This document shows, in pieces, positions 29,417 through 39,019 of a DNA stretch of 64,000 nucleotides. The stretch spans positions 1 through 64,000 of the forward strand of contig CABXVZ010000005.1 in NCBI GenBank assembly GCA_902515765.1. Reading direction: 5' to 3'. Both the position numbers and the translations under genes were made by a program. The notes beneath the pieces are model-generated. The model saw nothing but the letters and a program-made list of their open reading frames with translations, was not told the origin of the DNA and ran no database searches. Each line of letters begins with the position of its first letter. The stretch's first letter is position 1. The stretch is from an uncultured Alphaproteobacteria bacterium. Lineage in GTDB: Bacteria; Pseudomonadota; Alphaproteobacteria; HIMB59.

Positions 29417-30769
29417 TTATTCAATCGTTGGCATTTGGTTTCCACCTAATAAACCTTTTAATTTATTGGCAAAGCCTGGCTTTTGAGCTTGTTTCATAAG
29501 TTTTTTAGTTTGCTCAAATTGTTTTAGAAGTCTGTTGACCTCATGAACCTGTCGACCAGAACCAGTCGCTATTCTTCTTTTTCTAGAAGCTTTTAACAAA
29601 TCTGGTTCGATTCTCTCCTCTTTTGTCATGGAGCGAATAATTGCTATTTGATGATCTATAATTTTTTCATCAAAATCATTATTTGCCATCATATTTTTAA
29701 TTTTACTCACGCCCGGCATGTATGACATCATTCCAGACATACCTCCCATTTTTTTCATTTGTAAAAATTGTTTTAGCAAGTCGTTGATGCTAAATTTTCC
29801 ACTCATCATTTGAGATTGGAGATTTTCCATTTCTTTTTCATCAAAGTCTTTTTGAGCTTTTTCTACAAAAGAGACTACGTCTCCCATCCCCAAAATTCTT
29901 GAAGCAATACGATCAGGATGAAAGACCTCAAAATCCTCAATATTTTCTCCAGAACCAAAAAAGCGAATAGGAAGACCTGTTTGATATTTTGCAGAAAGTG
30001 CCACTCCCCCTCGAGGATCAGCGTCTAATCTAGTTAATATAAAACCAGATAAGGGTGCAGTATTATTAAATGCTTCTACAACACTAAGTGCCTGCTGACC
30101 CATCATAGAATCTAAAACTAATAAATTTTCTTGGGGTTCTGCTATTTGATAAATAGCCTTTAATTCTGAAAGGAGTTCTTCATCAGTACTAATACGACCA
30201 GAGGTATCTATAATTAAAATATCAGATAAAAGTTTCTGACTTTGATTAATTGCATTTTTAACAATCTCTTCAACACCACTACTTTCTGACTCAATAAATT
30301 GAATGTTATTATTTTTTGATAAAATGCGAAGTTGCTCTATCGCAGCAGGTCTTCTTAAGTCAGTTGAAACTAAAGATACAGTTTTATTGAGACTTTTTTG
30401 ACAATAATTTGCGAGCTTGGCAACTGAAGTTGTTTTACCCGCACCCTGTAATCCACACATTAAGAATACTGAGGGTTTATTTTTAAAGTTAAGTTCGCTA
30501 CTTTGAGTGCCTAGTATTTCAGTTAGCTCATCACTAACTATTTTAACAACCTGTTGACCTGGCTGAACATTTTCAATAACTTTTTGGCCTATGGCTTTCT
30601 CTTGGATATTTTTAATTAAATCTTTTGAAACCTTTAAGGATACATCCGCCTCTAGTAAGGCTACTCTAACCTCTCTTAAGGTGGTCTCAAGGTCTTTTTC
30701 AGTAATTGCACCTTTGTTAGAAAGGCTTTGAAAAATTCCTGTAATTTTATTTGTTATATTTTCTAGCAT
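29417..30769 (-). CDS. ffh: Signal recognition particle protein Ffh
   Basis: GLQGAGKTTSVAKLA, DTSGR, LTRLDADPRGGVAL, Met-rich M domain. Confidence 0.97.
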   Translation of the reverse strand: MLENITNKITGIFQSLSNKGAITEKDLETTLREVRVALLEADVSLKVSKDLIKNIQEKAIGQKVIENVQPGQQVVKIVSDELTEILGTQSSELNFKNKPSVFLMCGLQGAGKTTSVAKLANYCQKSLNKTVSLVSTDLRRPAAIEQLRILSKNNNIQFIESESSGVEEIVKNAINQSQKLLSDILIIDTSGRISTDEELLSELKAIYQIAEPQENLLVLDSMMGQQALSVVEAFNNTAPLSGFILTRLDADPRGGVALSAKYQTGLPIRFFGSGENIEDFEVFHPDRIASRILGMGDVVSFVEKAQKDFDEKEMENLQSQMMSGKFSINDLLKQFLQMKKMGGMSGMMSYMPGVSKIKNMMANNDFDEKIIDHQIAIIRSMTKEERIEPDLLKASRKRRIATGSGRQVHEVNRLLKQFEQTKKLMKQAQKPGFANKLKGLLGGNQMPTIE

Positions 30770-30787
30770 TTTAAAAATAAAAAAAAT

Positions 30788-30810
30788 CGGCGGATGATAC
30801 TCATCGGCCG
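30788..30810 (-). terminator. Terminator-like hairpin in the ffh leader
   Basis: Minus strand: CGGCcGATGA-gta-TCATCcGCCG then A and TTTTTTTT, with the U-tract just upstream of the ffh ATG. Confidence 0.6.
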
Positions 30811-30860
30811 ACTAAATTTTTCTTTATTAACAGAAGATTTTATATCACTATAGGCGCCTC

Positions 30861-31673
30861 ATGAAAATACCTTTTATTAAAGCTCATGGCGCTGGAAATG
30901 ACTTTATCATTATTGATAAAAATGTTGATATTATTAAAAAATCCAAAAAAATGATCAAAAAACTTTGTGATCGCCGATTTGGCATCGGATGCGATCAACT
31001 TATTCTTTTGAAGAAATATCCCTCATACCACCGAGTTTATTTTTACAATTCAGATGGTTCTCTAGGAAAAAATTGTGGAAATGGACTTAGGTGTGTTTAC
31101 AAGTATTTATCTGAAACAAAGAAATACAAAAAAGTCATTATTAAAAGTCATAACTTTAATCACCTTGGTACTAAAATTGGAAAAGATTACAAAATTAATG
31201 TCGGAGAAGTTTCTCTTGCTTGGAAAAAAATTCCGTTATCCAAAAAAATGGATACACAAAATATTTTTCTTAAAAGTATTAAAATACCTGGAGTTATAAA
31301 AATTATGTCTGCTAATATTGGCAATCCTCATTGTGTTGTTCTTGTTAAAAATATTGATTCTATTGATTTAGAAAGACTAGGTCCCAAGCTTGTAAAACAC
31401 TCTCTTTTTCCAAATCAAGCCAATATCACTTTTGTTGAAAAAATAAATTCCTGTTCTATTAAAGTTTTATTTTGGGAGCGAGGAGGTGGTCATACATTGG
31501 CTTGTGGTTCTGGCACTTGTGCCACTGCATTTGTTCTCCATCATAATAATTTAGTAGGGCCAAAAATAAGAATTAAAACTGAACAATCTTTTCTCGAAAC
31601 AGATATTCAAGATAAAATGGTCTACCTCAAAGGTCCTGCAGAAATTATTTATCAATCAGTTATTCAACTTTGA
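30861..31673 (+). CDS. dapF: Diaminopimelate epimerase
   Basis: FIKAHGAGNDFIIID, GKNCGNGLRCVYKYL, ACGSGTCATAF. Confidence 0.96.
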   Translation: MKIPFIKAHGAGNDFIIIDKNVDIIKKSKKMIKKLCDRRFGIGCDQLILLKKYPSYHRVYFYNSDGSLGKNCGNGLRCVYKYLSETKKYKKVIIKSHNFNHLGTKIGKDYKINVGEVSLAWKKIPLSKKMDTQNIFLKSIKIPGVIKIMSANIGNPHCVVLVKNIDSIDLERLGPKLVKHSLFPNQANITFVEKINSCSIKVLFWERGGGHTLACGSGTCATAFVLHHNNLVGPKIRIKTEQSFLETDIQDKMVYLKGPAEIIYQSVIQL

Positions 31674-32878
31674 TGAACAAAGTAATTAATTTTGGGTGTC
31701 GCTTAAATAATTTTGAGGGAAAAAAGATTGAAGAATTACTTTCACAAAAAGATGAACGCATCATTGTTATAAATTCTTGTGCTGTCACTAATGAGACTGA
31801 GAGAAAAGTCAGGCAAACAATTAGAAAAATTAAAAAACAGAATCCTAACTCAAAATTAGTATTAACTGGATGTGCCGCTCAAATTTCTCCTTCAATTTAT
31901 AACCAAATGAAAGAAGTTGATCACCTAGTTGATAATATTAATAAATTAAAACCTGAAGCTTGGAATAATATTTTTGATGAAAATCCAGAAGACAACTTTA
32001 TCCAAGATATATTTGATGAAGTAAATGATGCCGCTCCCACTCTACAAGGAGAGAGTCATAAGGCTCGAGAAAGCCTTGTAATTCAGCAAGGATGTAATCA
32101 CCGCTGCACATTTTGTATAATACCCTTTGGGAGAGGTAACAATCGTAGTTTTGATCCAAAGTTCTTAATTAATGAGGTGAGAAGGATTGTGGATAAAGGA
32201 GTTAAGGAAATAGTTCTGACTGGAGTTGATATTTCGGACTATGGTAGTGACTTTGATAGTCATTATTGTATGAGCGAACTTATAATGGATATCTTGAATG
32301 AAACAAAATTAAAAAGAATTAGGCTTTCTTCTATTGATTGTGTGGAAATAGATAAACATTTTGATCAAGTCATTCAAGATCCTCGAGTTATGCCCCATTT
32401 ACATCTTAGCATTCAAGCAGGGGATAATATGATTTTAAAAAGAATGAAGAGAAGACACAATGCTGATGATGTTAGAAATTTTGTTCAGCACTGTAGAAGT
32501 TTGAGAAGAGATATAACATTTGGTGCAGACATTATTGCAGGTTTCCCCACTGAAACAGATGAAATGTTTTTTAATACTTATAAACTCTTACAAGAGTGTA
32601 AAATTTCCCACTTACATATTTTTCCTTTTTCTCCAAAAAAAAATACTCCTGCCGCTAGAATGCCTCAATTACAAAAATCAATTATAAAACAAAGAGCACA
32701 CAAATTAAGAAAGCTAGGAGAGGAACTATTAGATGAAGTAAAAAAAGAATTATATCTTCCTCGAAAGGTATTAATTGAAGAAGTAAATACAGGAGCGGTG
32801 GTGGGATATGATCAAAATTATATCAAACACCAAATACCTATGATTGGTTTGCCAATAGGAGAAATAGTAACGGCTTAA
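31670..32878 (+). CDS. mtaB: MiaB-like tRNA methylthiotransferase (MtaB type)
   Basis: Radical-SAM motif CNHRCTFCIIPFGRG; VINSCAVTNETERKVRQTIRK. Confidence 0.94.
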   Translation: MMNKVINFGCRLNNFEGKKIEELLSQKDERIIVINSCAVTNETERKVRQTIRKIKKQNPNSKLVLTGCAAQISPSIYNQMKEVDHLVDNINKLKPEAWNNIFDENPEDNFIQDIFDEVNDAAPTLQGESHKARESLVIQQGCNHRCTFCIIPFGRGNNRSFDPKFLINEVRRIVDKGVKEIVLTGVDISDYGSDFDSHYCMSELIMDILNETKLKRIRLSSIDCVEIDKHFDQVIQDPRVMPHLHLSIQAGDNMILKRMKRRHNADDVRNFVQHCRSLRRDITFGADIIAGFPTETDEMFFNTYKLLQECKISHLHIFPFSPKKNTPAARMPQLQKSIIKQRAHKLRKLGEELLDEVKKELYLPRKVLIEEVNTGAVVGYDQNYIKHQIPMIGLPIGEIVTA

Positions 32879-33696
32879 TGTTTTTTTTAAAAAAAATATT
32901 TCAAAAAAAATTAAATATAGAAGAAGTAGAAGATTTACTTTTTGAAAGTGGTGTAGAGCCCAAATTTGCAGATATGATTATTACAAAAATTAAAGAAAGT
33001 GGATCTAAGGAAGATGATTTGAGGAGATTAATTAAATCAGAACTTCTATCCCAATTTGGAGAAAAACAATTTGGAAATTTTAAACCTAAAGCAAAAAGTT
33101 TAATGGTTGTAGCTGGGAATAATGGGTCAGGAAAAACTACTTTTATTGGAAAATTTATTCAATATTTTCAACAAAATGGGCTTCAGCCAGCAGTAATTGC
33201 TGCTGATACTTTTAGGGCTGCCGCTATGGAGCAGCTTGAACACTTTGCTAATCGATTTAATGTTCCCATTGTAAGAGGCGCCGATAAAGAAGATCCCTCT
33301 GCAGTTGTATATCGGGGTATAGATCAATTATTAGAAAATGATGTCATTATTGTTGACACCTCCGGTCGCCAGCACAACAATAAAAATTTAATGGGGGAGT
33401 TACAAAAAATATCAAATATTATTAATAAGAAATCAGATCAATTTGTAGATATCAAAAATCTTTTAACGATTGATGCTAATACAGGTCTAGCTTCAAAACA
33501 TATTATAAGTGGCTTTCAAGAATATTTACCCTTAGATGGCATTATTATAAATAAAGTAGATTCAAATTCAAAATATGGAGCTTTGCTTTCTATACTGAAT
33601 GATTTCAATATACCTATTATTTTTGAGGGGTACGGTGAAGACATGAATGATTTAAGAGAGTTTCATTTTGAAGAATATTTAGATAGACTCCTATAA
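32878..33696 (+). CDS. ftsY: SRP receptor FtsY
   Basis: GNNGSGKTTFIGKF, DTFRAAAMEQLEHFANR, DTSGRQHNNKNLMGEL. Confidence 0.95.
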   Translation: MFFLKKIFQKKLNIEEVEDLLFESGVEPKFADMIITKIKESGSKEDDLRRLIKSELLSQFGEKQFGNFKPKAKSLMVVAGNNGSGKTTFIGKFIQYFQQNGLQPAVIAADTFRAAAMEQLEHFANRFNVPIVRGADKEDPSAVVYRGIDQLLENDVIIVDTSGRQHNNKNLMGELQKISNIINKKSDQFVDIKNLLTIDANTGLASKHIISGFQEYLPLDGIIINKVDSNSKYGALLSILNDFNIPIIFEGYGEDMNDLREFHFEEYLDRLL

Positions 33697-33698
33697 AT

Positions 33699-34235
33699 AT
33701 GAAACAGCTTTTTGAATTTTTTCCCTTAATTGTCTTTTTTGTAGTTTATTACAAGTCAGATAAAGATCTCTATTTAAGTATCACCGCTGTAATTATTGCC
33801 ACTCTGGTTTCTTTGGTGGCCCTGTATATTAAAGAAAGAAAAATTTCTACAATGATGCTCGTAAGCACGGTAATCTTAGTAGTTTTTGGTGGACTGAGTA
33901 TTTTTTTGAAAAATGATATTTTTTTTAAAATGAAGCCAACAATTATTAATGCACTATTTGCTATAATATTAATTGGAAGTACCTTCTTTAATAAACCTGT
34001 ACTGAAAATGCTGCTGAACTCGTCTATGAAATTAACAGATCAGGGTTGGTCGTTGATGAATAAACTCTGGTCAGGGTTTTTTATTTTTCTAGCTTTGCTC
34101 AATGAAATTGTTTGGAGAACTCAAACAACTGACGTTTGGGTAAATTTTAAAGTTTTTGGTATCATGGGGATTACTATTGTCTTTACTATTATTCAGATAC
34201 CTCTTTTAAAAAAACATTTTATAGATCTTGACTAA
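33699..34235 (+). CDS. Septation protein A / YciB family
   Basis: FFPLIVFFVVYYKSD, LNEIVWRTQTTDVWVNFKVFG. Confidence 0.9.
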   Translation: MKQLFEFFPLIVFFVVYYKSDKDLYLSITAVIIATLVSLVALYIKERKISTMMLVSTVILVVFGGLSIFLKNDIFFKMKPTIINALFAIILIGSTFFNKPVLKMLLNSSMKLTDQGWSLMNKLWSGFFIFLALLNEIVWRTQTTDVWVNFKVFGIMGITIVFTIIQIPLLKKHFIDLD

Positions 34236-35388
34236 GAGCTTTTATTCCAGGTAAATCGTTTTCTTCTAATGCTTCTAAAAAAGCACCCCCAGCAGTAGAA
34301 ACAAAGTGATACTTATCAAAACTAACACCTGCCAAATTAATAGCTAAAAGAGTATCTCCCCCTCCTATTATAACATCAACTTTTACCTCACTAAGAAGCT
34401 TAGCAAGCTCAATAGAAGCCCTTGCAAAAAAAGTATCTTCAATTTTTCCTAGAGGCCCATTCCATAAAATAAGTTCACTCTTATGAATGAGTGATGTTAA
34501 TAGCTTCAAAGATTCATCAGAGAGGTCTAATATTTTGAAATTATCCAAAGAAGAAAGATTATCAATCGTAGAGGTATCCTGATTATCAAGGACAACGTCT
34601 GAAGGTAGATGAATCTCACATTTTTTTTCTTGAGCTGAAGCATAGATTTGTTTAATCATTTTTTCTGATCCTTCTTCTAATAATGAAGAACCAACAGGTA
34701 TGCCTTTAAATTTTAAAAAATTATTAGACATGGCACCACCTATAAAAATATTTGCACAAGATTTTGTCAAAGAAAGTAGTGTACTAATTTTTGTTGATAC
34801 TTTAGATCCCCCTATGATTGCTAATTTTTTTTTGGTAGAATTTTTGATTTCCTTAATAGCTAAAACTTCTTTTTCAAAATTAAATCCTGAGACAGAAGTA
34901 ATATTTTTTGGCATTCTATTTACAGATGAATGACTTCGATGGGAAGCAGAGAAAGCCTCGTTGATATACAAATCTAGGTGATCAGTAATTAATTTACTAA
35001 AGGTTAATTCGTTATCTATTTCTCCTTTAAAGAATCTTATGTTTTCTAAAAGAGTTATTTGATGATTTAAATTTAGAAAGTCTGATAATCCATTTTTTGA
35101 AAATGTTTCATAAGTTAATAAATTTAAATTTACATCTAACACTTCTGAAAATTGATCTATTAAAAATTGAAAAGAAAATTTTTCATCAAAATTTTCTTTG
35201 GGTCTTCCAAAATGAGAGAGGAGTAAGATTTTACAATTCTGATTTTTAACAAAATTAATTGTATCTCGGGCTCTTATTAGCCTTGTATTGTCCGTAATTA
35301 TAAAATGTTCATCGACAGGAATATTAAAATCAACTCGTATTCCTACCGTTTTAATATTATTAAAATTAATTCTCGATAAACTTTTCAT
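34219..35388 (-). CDS. pgk: Phosphoglycerate kinase
   Basis: VGIRVDFNIPV, LLLSHFGRPK, LENIRFFKGE, FVSTAGGAFLEALE. Confidence 0.96.
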   Translation of the reverse strand: MKSLSRINFNNIKTVGIRVDFNIPVDEHFIITDNTRLIRARDTINFVKNQNCKILLLSHFGRPKENFDEKFSFQFLIDQFSEVLDVNLNLLTYETFSKNGLSDFLNLNHQITLLENIRFFKGEIDNELTFSKLITDHLDLYINEAFSASHRSHSSVNRMPKNITSVSGFNFEKEVLAIKEIKNSTKKKLAIIGGSKVSTKISTLLSLTKSCANIFIGGAMSNNFLKFKGIPVGSSLLEEGSEKMIKQIYASAQEKKCEIHLPSDVVLDNQDTSTIDNLSSLDNFKILDLSDESLKLLTSLIHKSELILWNGPLGKIEDTFFARASIELAKLLSEVKVDVIIGGGDTLLAINLAGVSFDKYHFVSTAGGAFLEALEENDLPGIKALSQDL

Positions 35389-35431
35389 CTTTATTCACAA
35401 TTTTTTAATCATTTTGCAGTAGATTACTACC

Positions 35432-35476
35432 ACTATATATAGTATAAAATTACGCATAAAGGGAACTATATAGAGT
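35432..35476. promoter_or_regulatory. Two related AT-palindromic boxes upstream of gcrA
   Basis: ACTATATATAGT (35432-35443) and ACTATATAGAGT (35465-35476), 33 bp apart. Confidence 0.35.
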
Positions 35477-35487
35477 AGGTAAAAATT

Positions 35488-35961
35488 ATGTCTTGGAACA
35501 CACAAAAAGTCGAAGATCTTAAAAAACTCTGGAATGAAGGAGTAGCTACAAGCCGAATTGGTGAGCAGCTTGGTTTTACTAAAAATGCCGTTATTGGAAA
35601 AGCTTTTAGATTAGGCCTAGAAAGAAGGCAAAACTCTAGAAAAAAGACCTCCCAAAATCATCAGTTTTCCTCAGTCACAATGTATAGAGAATCAAGTAGT
35701 AGCTCTGCTACACAAAACAGCGTAAGAAGAGAGCCCACAAGAAGAAGAGAAAAATTTAGCTTTAAGAAAAGCATTGTAGGTACAGGTAATTTTAAATCTT
35801 GCCAATGGCCTATAGGAGACCCACTAGAAGAAGGTTTTCACTATTGTGGATGTCAAAATATTCCAACAAAACCTTACTGTATTGATCACTATAAAAAAGC
35901 CTACAACGTAGATGAAAAATACTTAGACAGACTTCTAGATTTTTTACACGAAAAAAACTAG
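35488..35961 (+). CDS. gcrA: GcrA cell-cycle regulator
   Basis: SWNTQKVEDLKKLWNEGVATSRIGEQLGFTKNAVIGKAFRLGL; C-terminal CQWPIGDP...CGCQ...PYCIDHYKKAY. Confidence 0.94.
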   Translation: MSWNTQKVEDLKKLWNEGVATSRIGEQLGFTKNAVIGKAFRLGLERRQNSRKKTSQNHQFSSVTMYRESSSSSATQNSVRREPTRRREKFSFKKSIVGTGNFKSCQWPIGDPLEEGFHYCGCQNIPTKPYCIDHYKKAYNVDEKYLDRLLDFLHEKN

Positions 35962-35988
35962 TTTCAATACTAACTTGCTTATTAGTCT

Positions 35989-36065
35989 TGGCGCGCTTGG
36001 CAGGAATCGAACCTGCGACCCCCAGATTAGGAATCTGGTGCTCTATCCTACTGAGCTACAAGCGC
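35989..36065 (-). tRNA. tRNA-Arg (anticodon CCT), CCA encoded
   Basis: Minus strand GCGCTTGTAGCTCAGTAGGATAGAGCACCAGATTCCTAATCTGGGGGTCGCAGGTTCGATTCCTGCCAAGCGCGCCA. Confidence 0.95.
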
Positions 36066-36146
36066 AAATTTTTAATATAAACATTTTTAAAATTAGGTAA
36101 TAGAATTTTTTTGGTCTTCCAAATGAAAGTGATATAAAATCTATAT

Positions 36147-36386
36147 ATGTATTACGATGAAAATGACAATGATGATAGCACCTTATTAGGTAGATTAACT
36201 GAACTTAATAGGTCCTTAAGTCAAATGATGAGAAACACTAGCGAAAGAAATATTGTTGAGAAATTACATACATATCAGCTTGCAATAAAAAAAACTTTAA
36301 GTGTAATGACAAAGAAACAACTAAGCACTATTTCAGAGTCTTCTAATGAATACGAGGATAGGCTCGAAAGAGGCGATTTAGAATAA
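36147..36386 (+). CDS. Small hypothetical protein
   Basis: 79-aa ORF between tRNA and recX, predicted helical, no recognised motif. Confidence 0.5.
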   Translation: MYYDENDNDDSTLLGRLTELNRSLSQMMRNTSERNIVEKLHTYQLAIKKTLSVMTKKQLSTISESSNEYEDRLERGDLE

Positions 36387-36402
36387 TTATTCAATAAGAA
36401 TA

Positions 36403-36891
36403 ATGAAACAAGATGCAGATAAGTATTTATTTAATGAGGCAGTAAAGTATTTAGGGAAATATCCTTCAACTAAAAAAAAAATTGAAGAATACCTCCACAA
36501 AAAGGTCATGAATAAGAAAACATATCAAAGAGCAATTTTTCCTAATGATATATCTAAAAAGGAACTAATCAGCGGCATAGTTGATAAACTTGATGAACTC
36601 AAAATCATTAACGAAGATCATTATTTGGAAAGTCTTTTTCACTATTATGAAAAATCACTTTTTTCTTTGAGAAAAATTAAAAATAAATTATTTCAAAAGG
36701 GATTTGATCAGAGATTAATTGAAGAATTTATTTCTGAAAAACTTAATGAAAACACAGATCTAGAACTAAACATTCTTAAAAAATATATTGAAAGAAAAAA
36801 ATTGAATAATCTAGATAATGTAAGTTTAAAGAAAAAACTTTATCAGCAGATTTTTTCTGAGGATTCTATTTATAAGGTTATTAAAGATTAA
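36403..36891 (+). CDS. recX: RecX-family regulatory protein
   Basis: AVKYLGKYPSTKKKIEEYL..., IIDKLDELKIINEDHYLESLF-like, RKIKNKLFQKGFDQRLIEEFI. Confidence 0.82.
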   Translation: MKQDADKYLFNEAVKYLGKYPSTKKKIEEYLHKKVMNKKTYQRAIFPNDISKKELISGIVDKLDELKIINEDHYLESLFHYYEKSLFSLRKIKNKLFQKGFDQRLIEEFISEKLNENTDLELNILKKYIERKKLNNLDNVSLKKKLYQQIFSEDSIYKVIKD

Positions 36892-36893
36892 AG

Positions 36894-37151
36894 CTATTTA
36901 GTAGTAGGTGCTTCTATAGTTTTTGTAGTTTCATCAGCTGGTACTGCTGTAGTTTCAGGGGTTTCTTCTTTTTTAACTTTTTTAACAATTATTTGTTTTC
37001 CACGATACATACCTGTACTTAAATCAATATGATGCGGTCTTCTCAATTCGCCTGATTTTTTATCTTCTGCAAAGGATTGTGTGCCAGCTCTGTGGTGAGA
37101 GCGTCTCATATTCCTTTTGGACGGTGTGGTTTTTCTTTTTGGTACTGCCAT
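36894..37151 (-). CDS. rpmF: Ribosomal protein bL32 with C-terminal extension
   Basis: [19 protein letters not shown]...[18 protein letters not shown], then a T/P/E-rich tail. Confidence 0.95.
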   Translation of the reverse strand: MAVPKRKTTPSKRNMRRSHHRAGTQSFAEDKKSGELRRPHHIDLSTGMYRGKQIIVKKVKKEETPETTAVPADETTKTIEAPTTK

Positions 37152-37196
37152 AATAGAGCGCTAACATAATAAAAATTTGTATAAATTACAATAATA

Positions 37197-37541
37197 ATGT
37201 ATAAATCTGCCACCATGGTACAGGAAATGATTGATTTAGGTCACAAAAGAACGTGCCCTCATTGTGGTGCTAAATATTATGATTTTTACCAAGAAGAGCT
37301 GGAATGCCCTCAATGTGGTAAATCCATAGAGGCTGTAAATATTACTAAGCCAAAAAGAGGAAGAAAAGCAGGCGTTACTATCGCTGCAACCCCTTCCAAA
37401 ACCAACAAAGATAATGATGAACTCAAAGATCTTATTGAAGAAACTGATGATAGTGCCACTTCTCCTGGGGAAGATGCTGAAAACTTAGCTGAGGATATTA
37501 GTATCGATATTCCTAAAGATAAGAACGAAGATACTATCTAA
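37197..37541 (+). CDS. FYDLN-acid (TIGR02300-like) zinc-ribbon protein
   Basis: LGHKRTCPHCGAKYYDFYQEELECPQCGKSIE plus acidic tail. Confidence 0.85.
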   Translation: MYKSATMVQEMIDLGHKRTCPHCGAKYYDFYQEELECPQCGKSIEAVNITKPKRGRKAGVTIAATPSKTNKDNDELKDLIEETDDSATSPGEDAENLAEDISIDIPKDKNEDTI

Positions 37542-37542
37542 A

Positions 37543-38256
37543 TTATCTTTTATTTAATATTTCTACAATTTTAGCTGAAGACTCTTCAAACTTCATATCT
37601 GAAGATATTGCAAATTCCCTTGCGTATCTCTCAAAAGCCACCTGGAACATTTGTCTTTCACTATAAGACTGCTCTGTTTGATCATCTTTTCTAAAAAGGT
37701 CTCTTACAACTTCTGATAATAATTTAATATTTCCAGAATTAATTTTTTGGTCATACTCTTGAGCTCTACGAGACCACATAGCTTTTTTAATTTTAGGTTT
37801 TTGCTTTAAGATGGATAGGGTTCTAGTCATGGAAGGTTTACTTGTAATATTTCTTAGTCCAATTAACTTAGCTTTTGAAAAAGGAACTCTGATTGTCAAT
37901 TTGTCTTGAAAAAATTGAATAACATATAATTGCTCTTCTACTAAATCATATTGGAATTTTTCAATAGTAAGAATTCTGCCAACACCATGTGTAGGGTATA
38001 CAATATTTTCTCCACCCTTAAATTCCTGAGGGGCAATAATTTTTTTAATTTTAGGAGCCTTAGGTGTGATAATTTTTCTAACAACTTTTTTAGCTACTTT
38101 TTTAGCTAACTTTTTGACAGTTTTTTTTGCAACTTTTTTAATTACCTTAGACTTAACAACTTTCTTAGCAGAAGGAACTTTTTTCTTTGCAATAGTTTTT
38201 TTTGCAACTTTCTTTTTTACAGTTTTTTTTGTAGTCGATTTTTTTTTAACAGGCAT
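37543..38256 (-). CDS. CarD/CdnL-family RNAP-binding regulator with Lys-rich N-terminal tail
   Basis: KGGENIVYPTHGVGRILTIEKFQ CarD domain after about 78 aa of K/V/A repeats. Confidence 0.92.
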   Translation of the reverse strand: MPVKKKSTTKKTVKKKVAKKTIAKKKVPSAKKVVKSKVIKKVAKKTVKKLAKKVAKKVVRKIITPKAPKIKKIIAPQEFKGGENIVYPTHGVGRILTIEKFQYDLVEEQLYVIQFFQDKLTIRVPFSKAKLIGLRNITSKPSMTRTLSILKQKPKIKKAMWSRRAQEYDQKINSGNIKLLSEVVRDLFRKDDQTEQSYSERQMFQVAFERYAREFAISSDMKFEESSAKIVEILNKR

Positions 38257-38588
38257 TATTCTGCTCCTTTTTCACTGAAATATTTTTCAAATTTATTTTC
38301 AACACCTTCATAATCTTTGGCATCGGCTGGTGATTCTTTTTTAGTTGTAATGTTGGGCCAAGTTTGGGAATACTTCTCATTGATATCTAACCATTTCGTT
38401 CCATCATCTAAATTGTCTGGAACAATAGCTTCTACAGGACATTCAGGCTCACAAACACCACAATCAATACATTCATCTGGGTTTATTACAAGCATGTTTT
38501 CTCCCTCATAAAAACAATCTACAGGGCACACTTCGACACAATCCATAAATTTACACTTAATGCATTTGTCATTTACAAGATATGTCAT
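38256..38588 (-). CDS. fdxA: 7Fe ferredoxin (FdxA-like)
   Basis: [47 protein letters not shown]. Confidence 0.95.
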   Translation of the reverse strand: MTYLVNDKCIKCKFMDCVEVCPVDCFYEGENMLVINPDECIDCGVCEPECPVEAIVPDNLDDGTKWLDINEKYSQTWPNITTKKESPADAKDYEGVENKFEKYFSEKGAE

Positions 38589-39019
38589 AGGGAGCTTTTT
38601 ACTCTATTTCTTATTAAGATAAAATCCTTATCCTCCAATCCTAATAAAGTAGAAATTGTTCTTACAGTTGAGGTTTCTAGCTGATCTTCATTTTCATCTA
38701 ACATTAATACCTGCCAACAAATCAATATAATATCCATACGTTGCTCATAGGATAGAGATGATTTCAGTCTCATGGCGTACTGTGATAAATCAGTGTTAAA
38801 ATGTTGATTATCAATTAACTTTTGAAATTCCTCTTTGTTTGTATTTTTTGGAATTTGAAAATAAAATTCAATTAGTTCTGCCGACAATTCGATCTCATCC
38901 GGTGTAATTACATGATCAGCAATTATGATTTCATAGATAAGGTTATAGAGGTCGTTATTGATTGAATTTTCTTCTTTTTTTTTGTCTTGATTAAAAGGTT
39001 GAAAGAACTTATTTAGCAT
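38585..39019 (-). CDS. TerB-like protein
   Basis: [27 protein letters not shown]; short helical protein. Confidence 0.7.
   Translation of the reverse strand: MLNKFFQPFNQDKKKEENSINNDLYNLIYEIIIADHVITPDEIELSAELIEFYFQIPKNTNKEEFQKLIDNQHFNTDLSQYAMRLKSSLSYEQRMDIILICWQVLMLDENEDQLETSTVRTISTLLGLEDKDFILIRNRVKSSL

Noticed and set aside
35989-36065. tRNA-associated integration site
   Set aside because: No integrase, direct repeats or cargo genes beside either tRNA-Arg.
38066-38278. 70-aa + strand Phe/Thr-rich ORF
   Set aside because: Antisense of the Lys-rich CarD tail.
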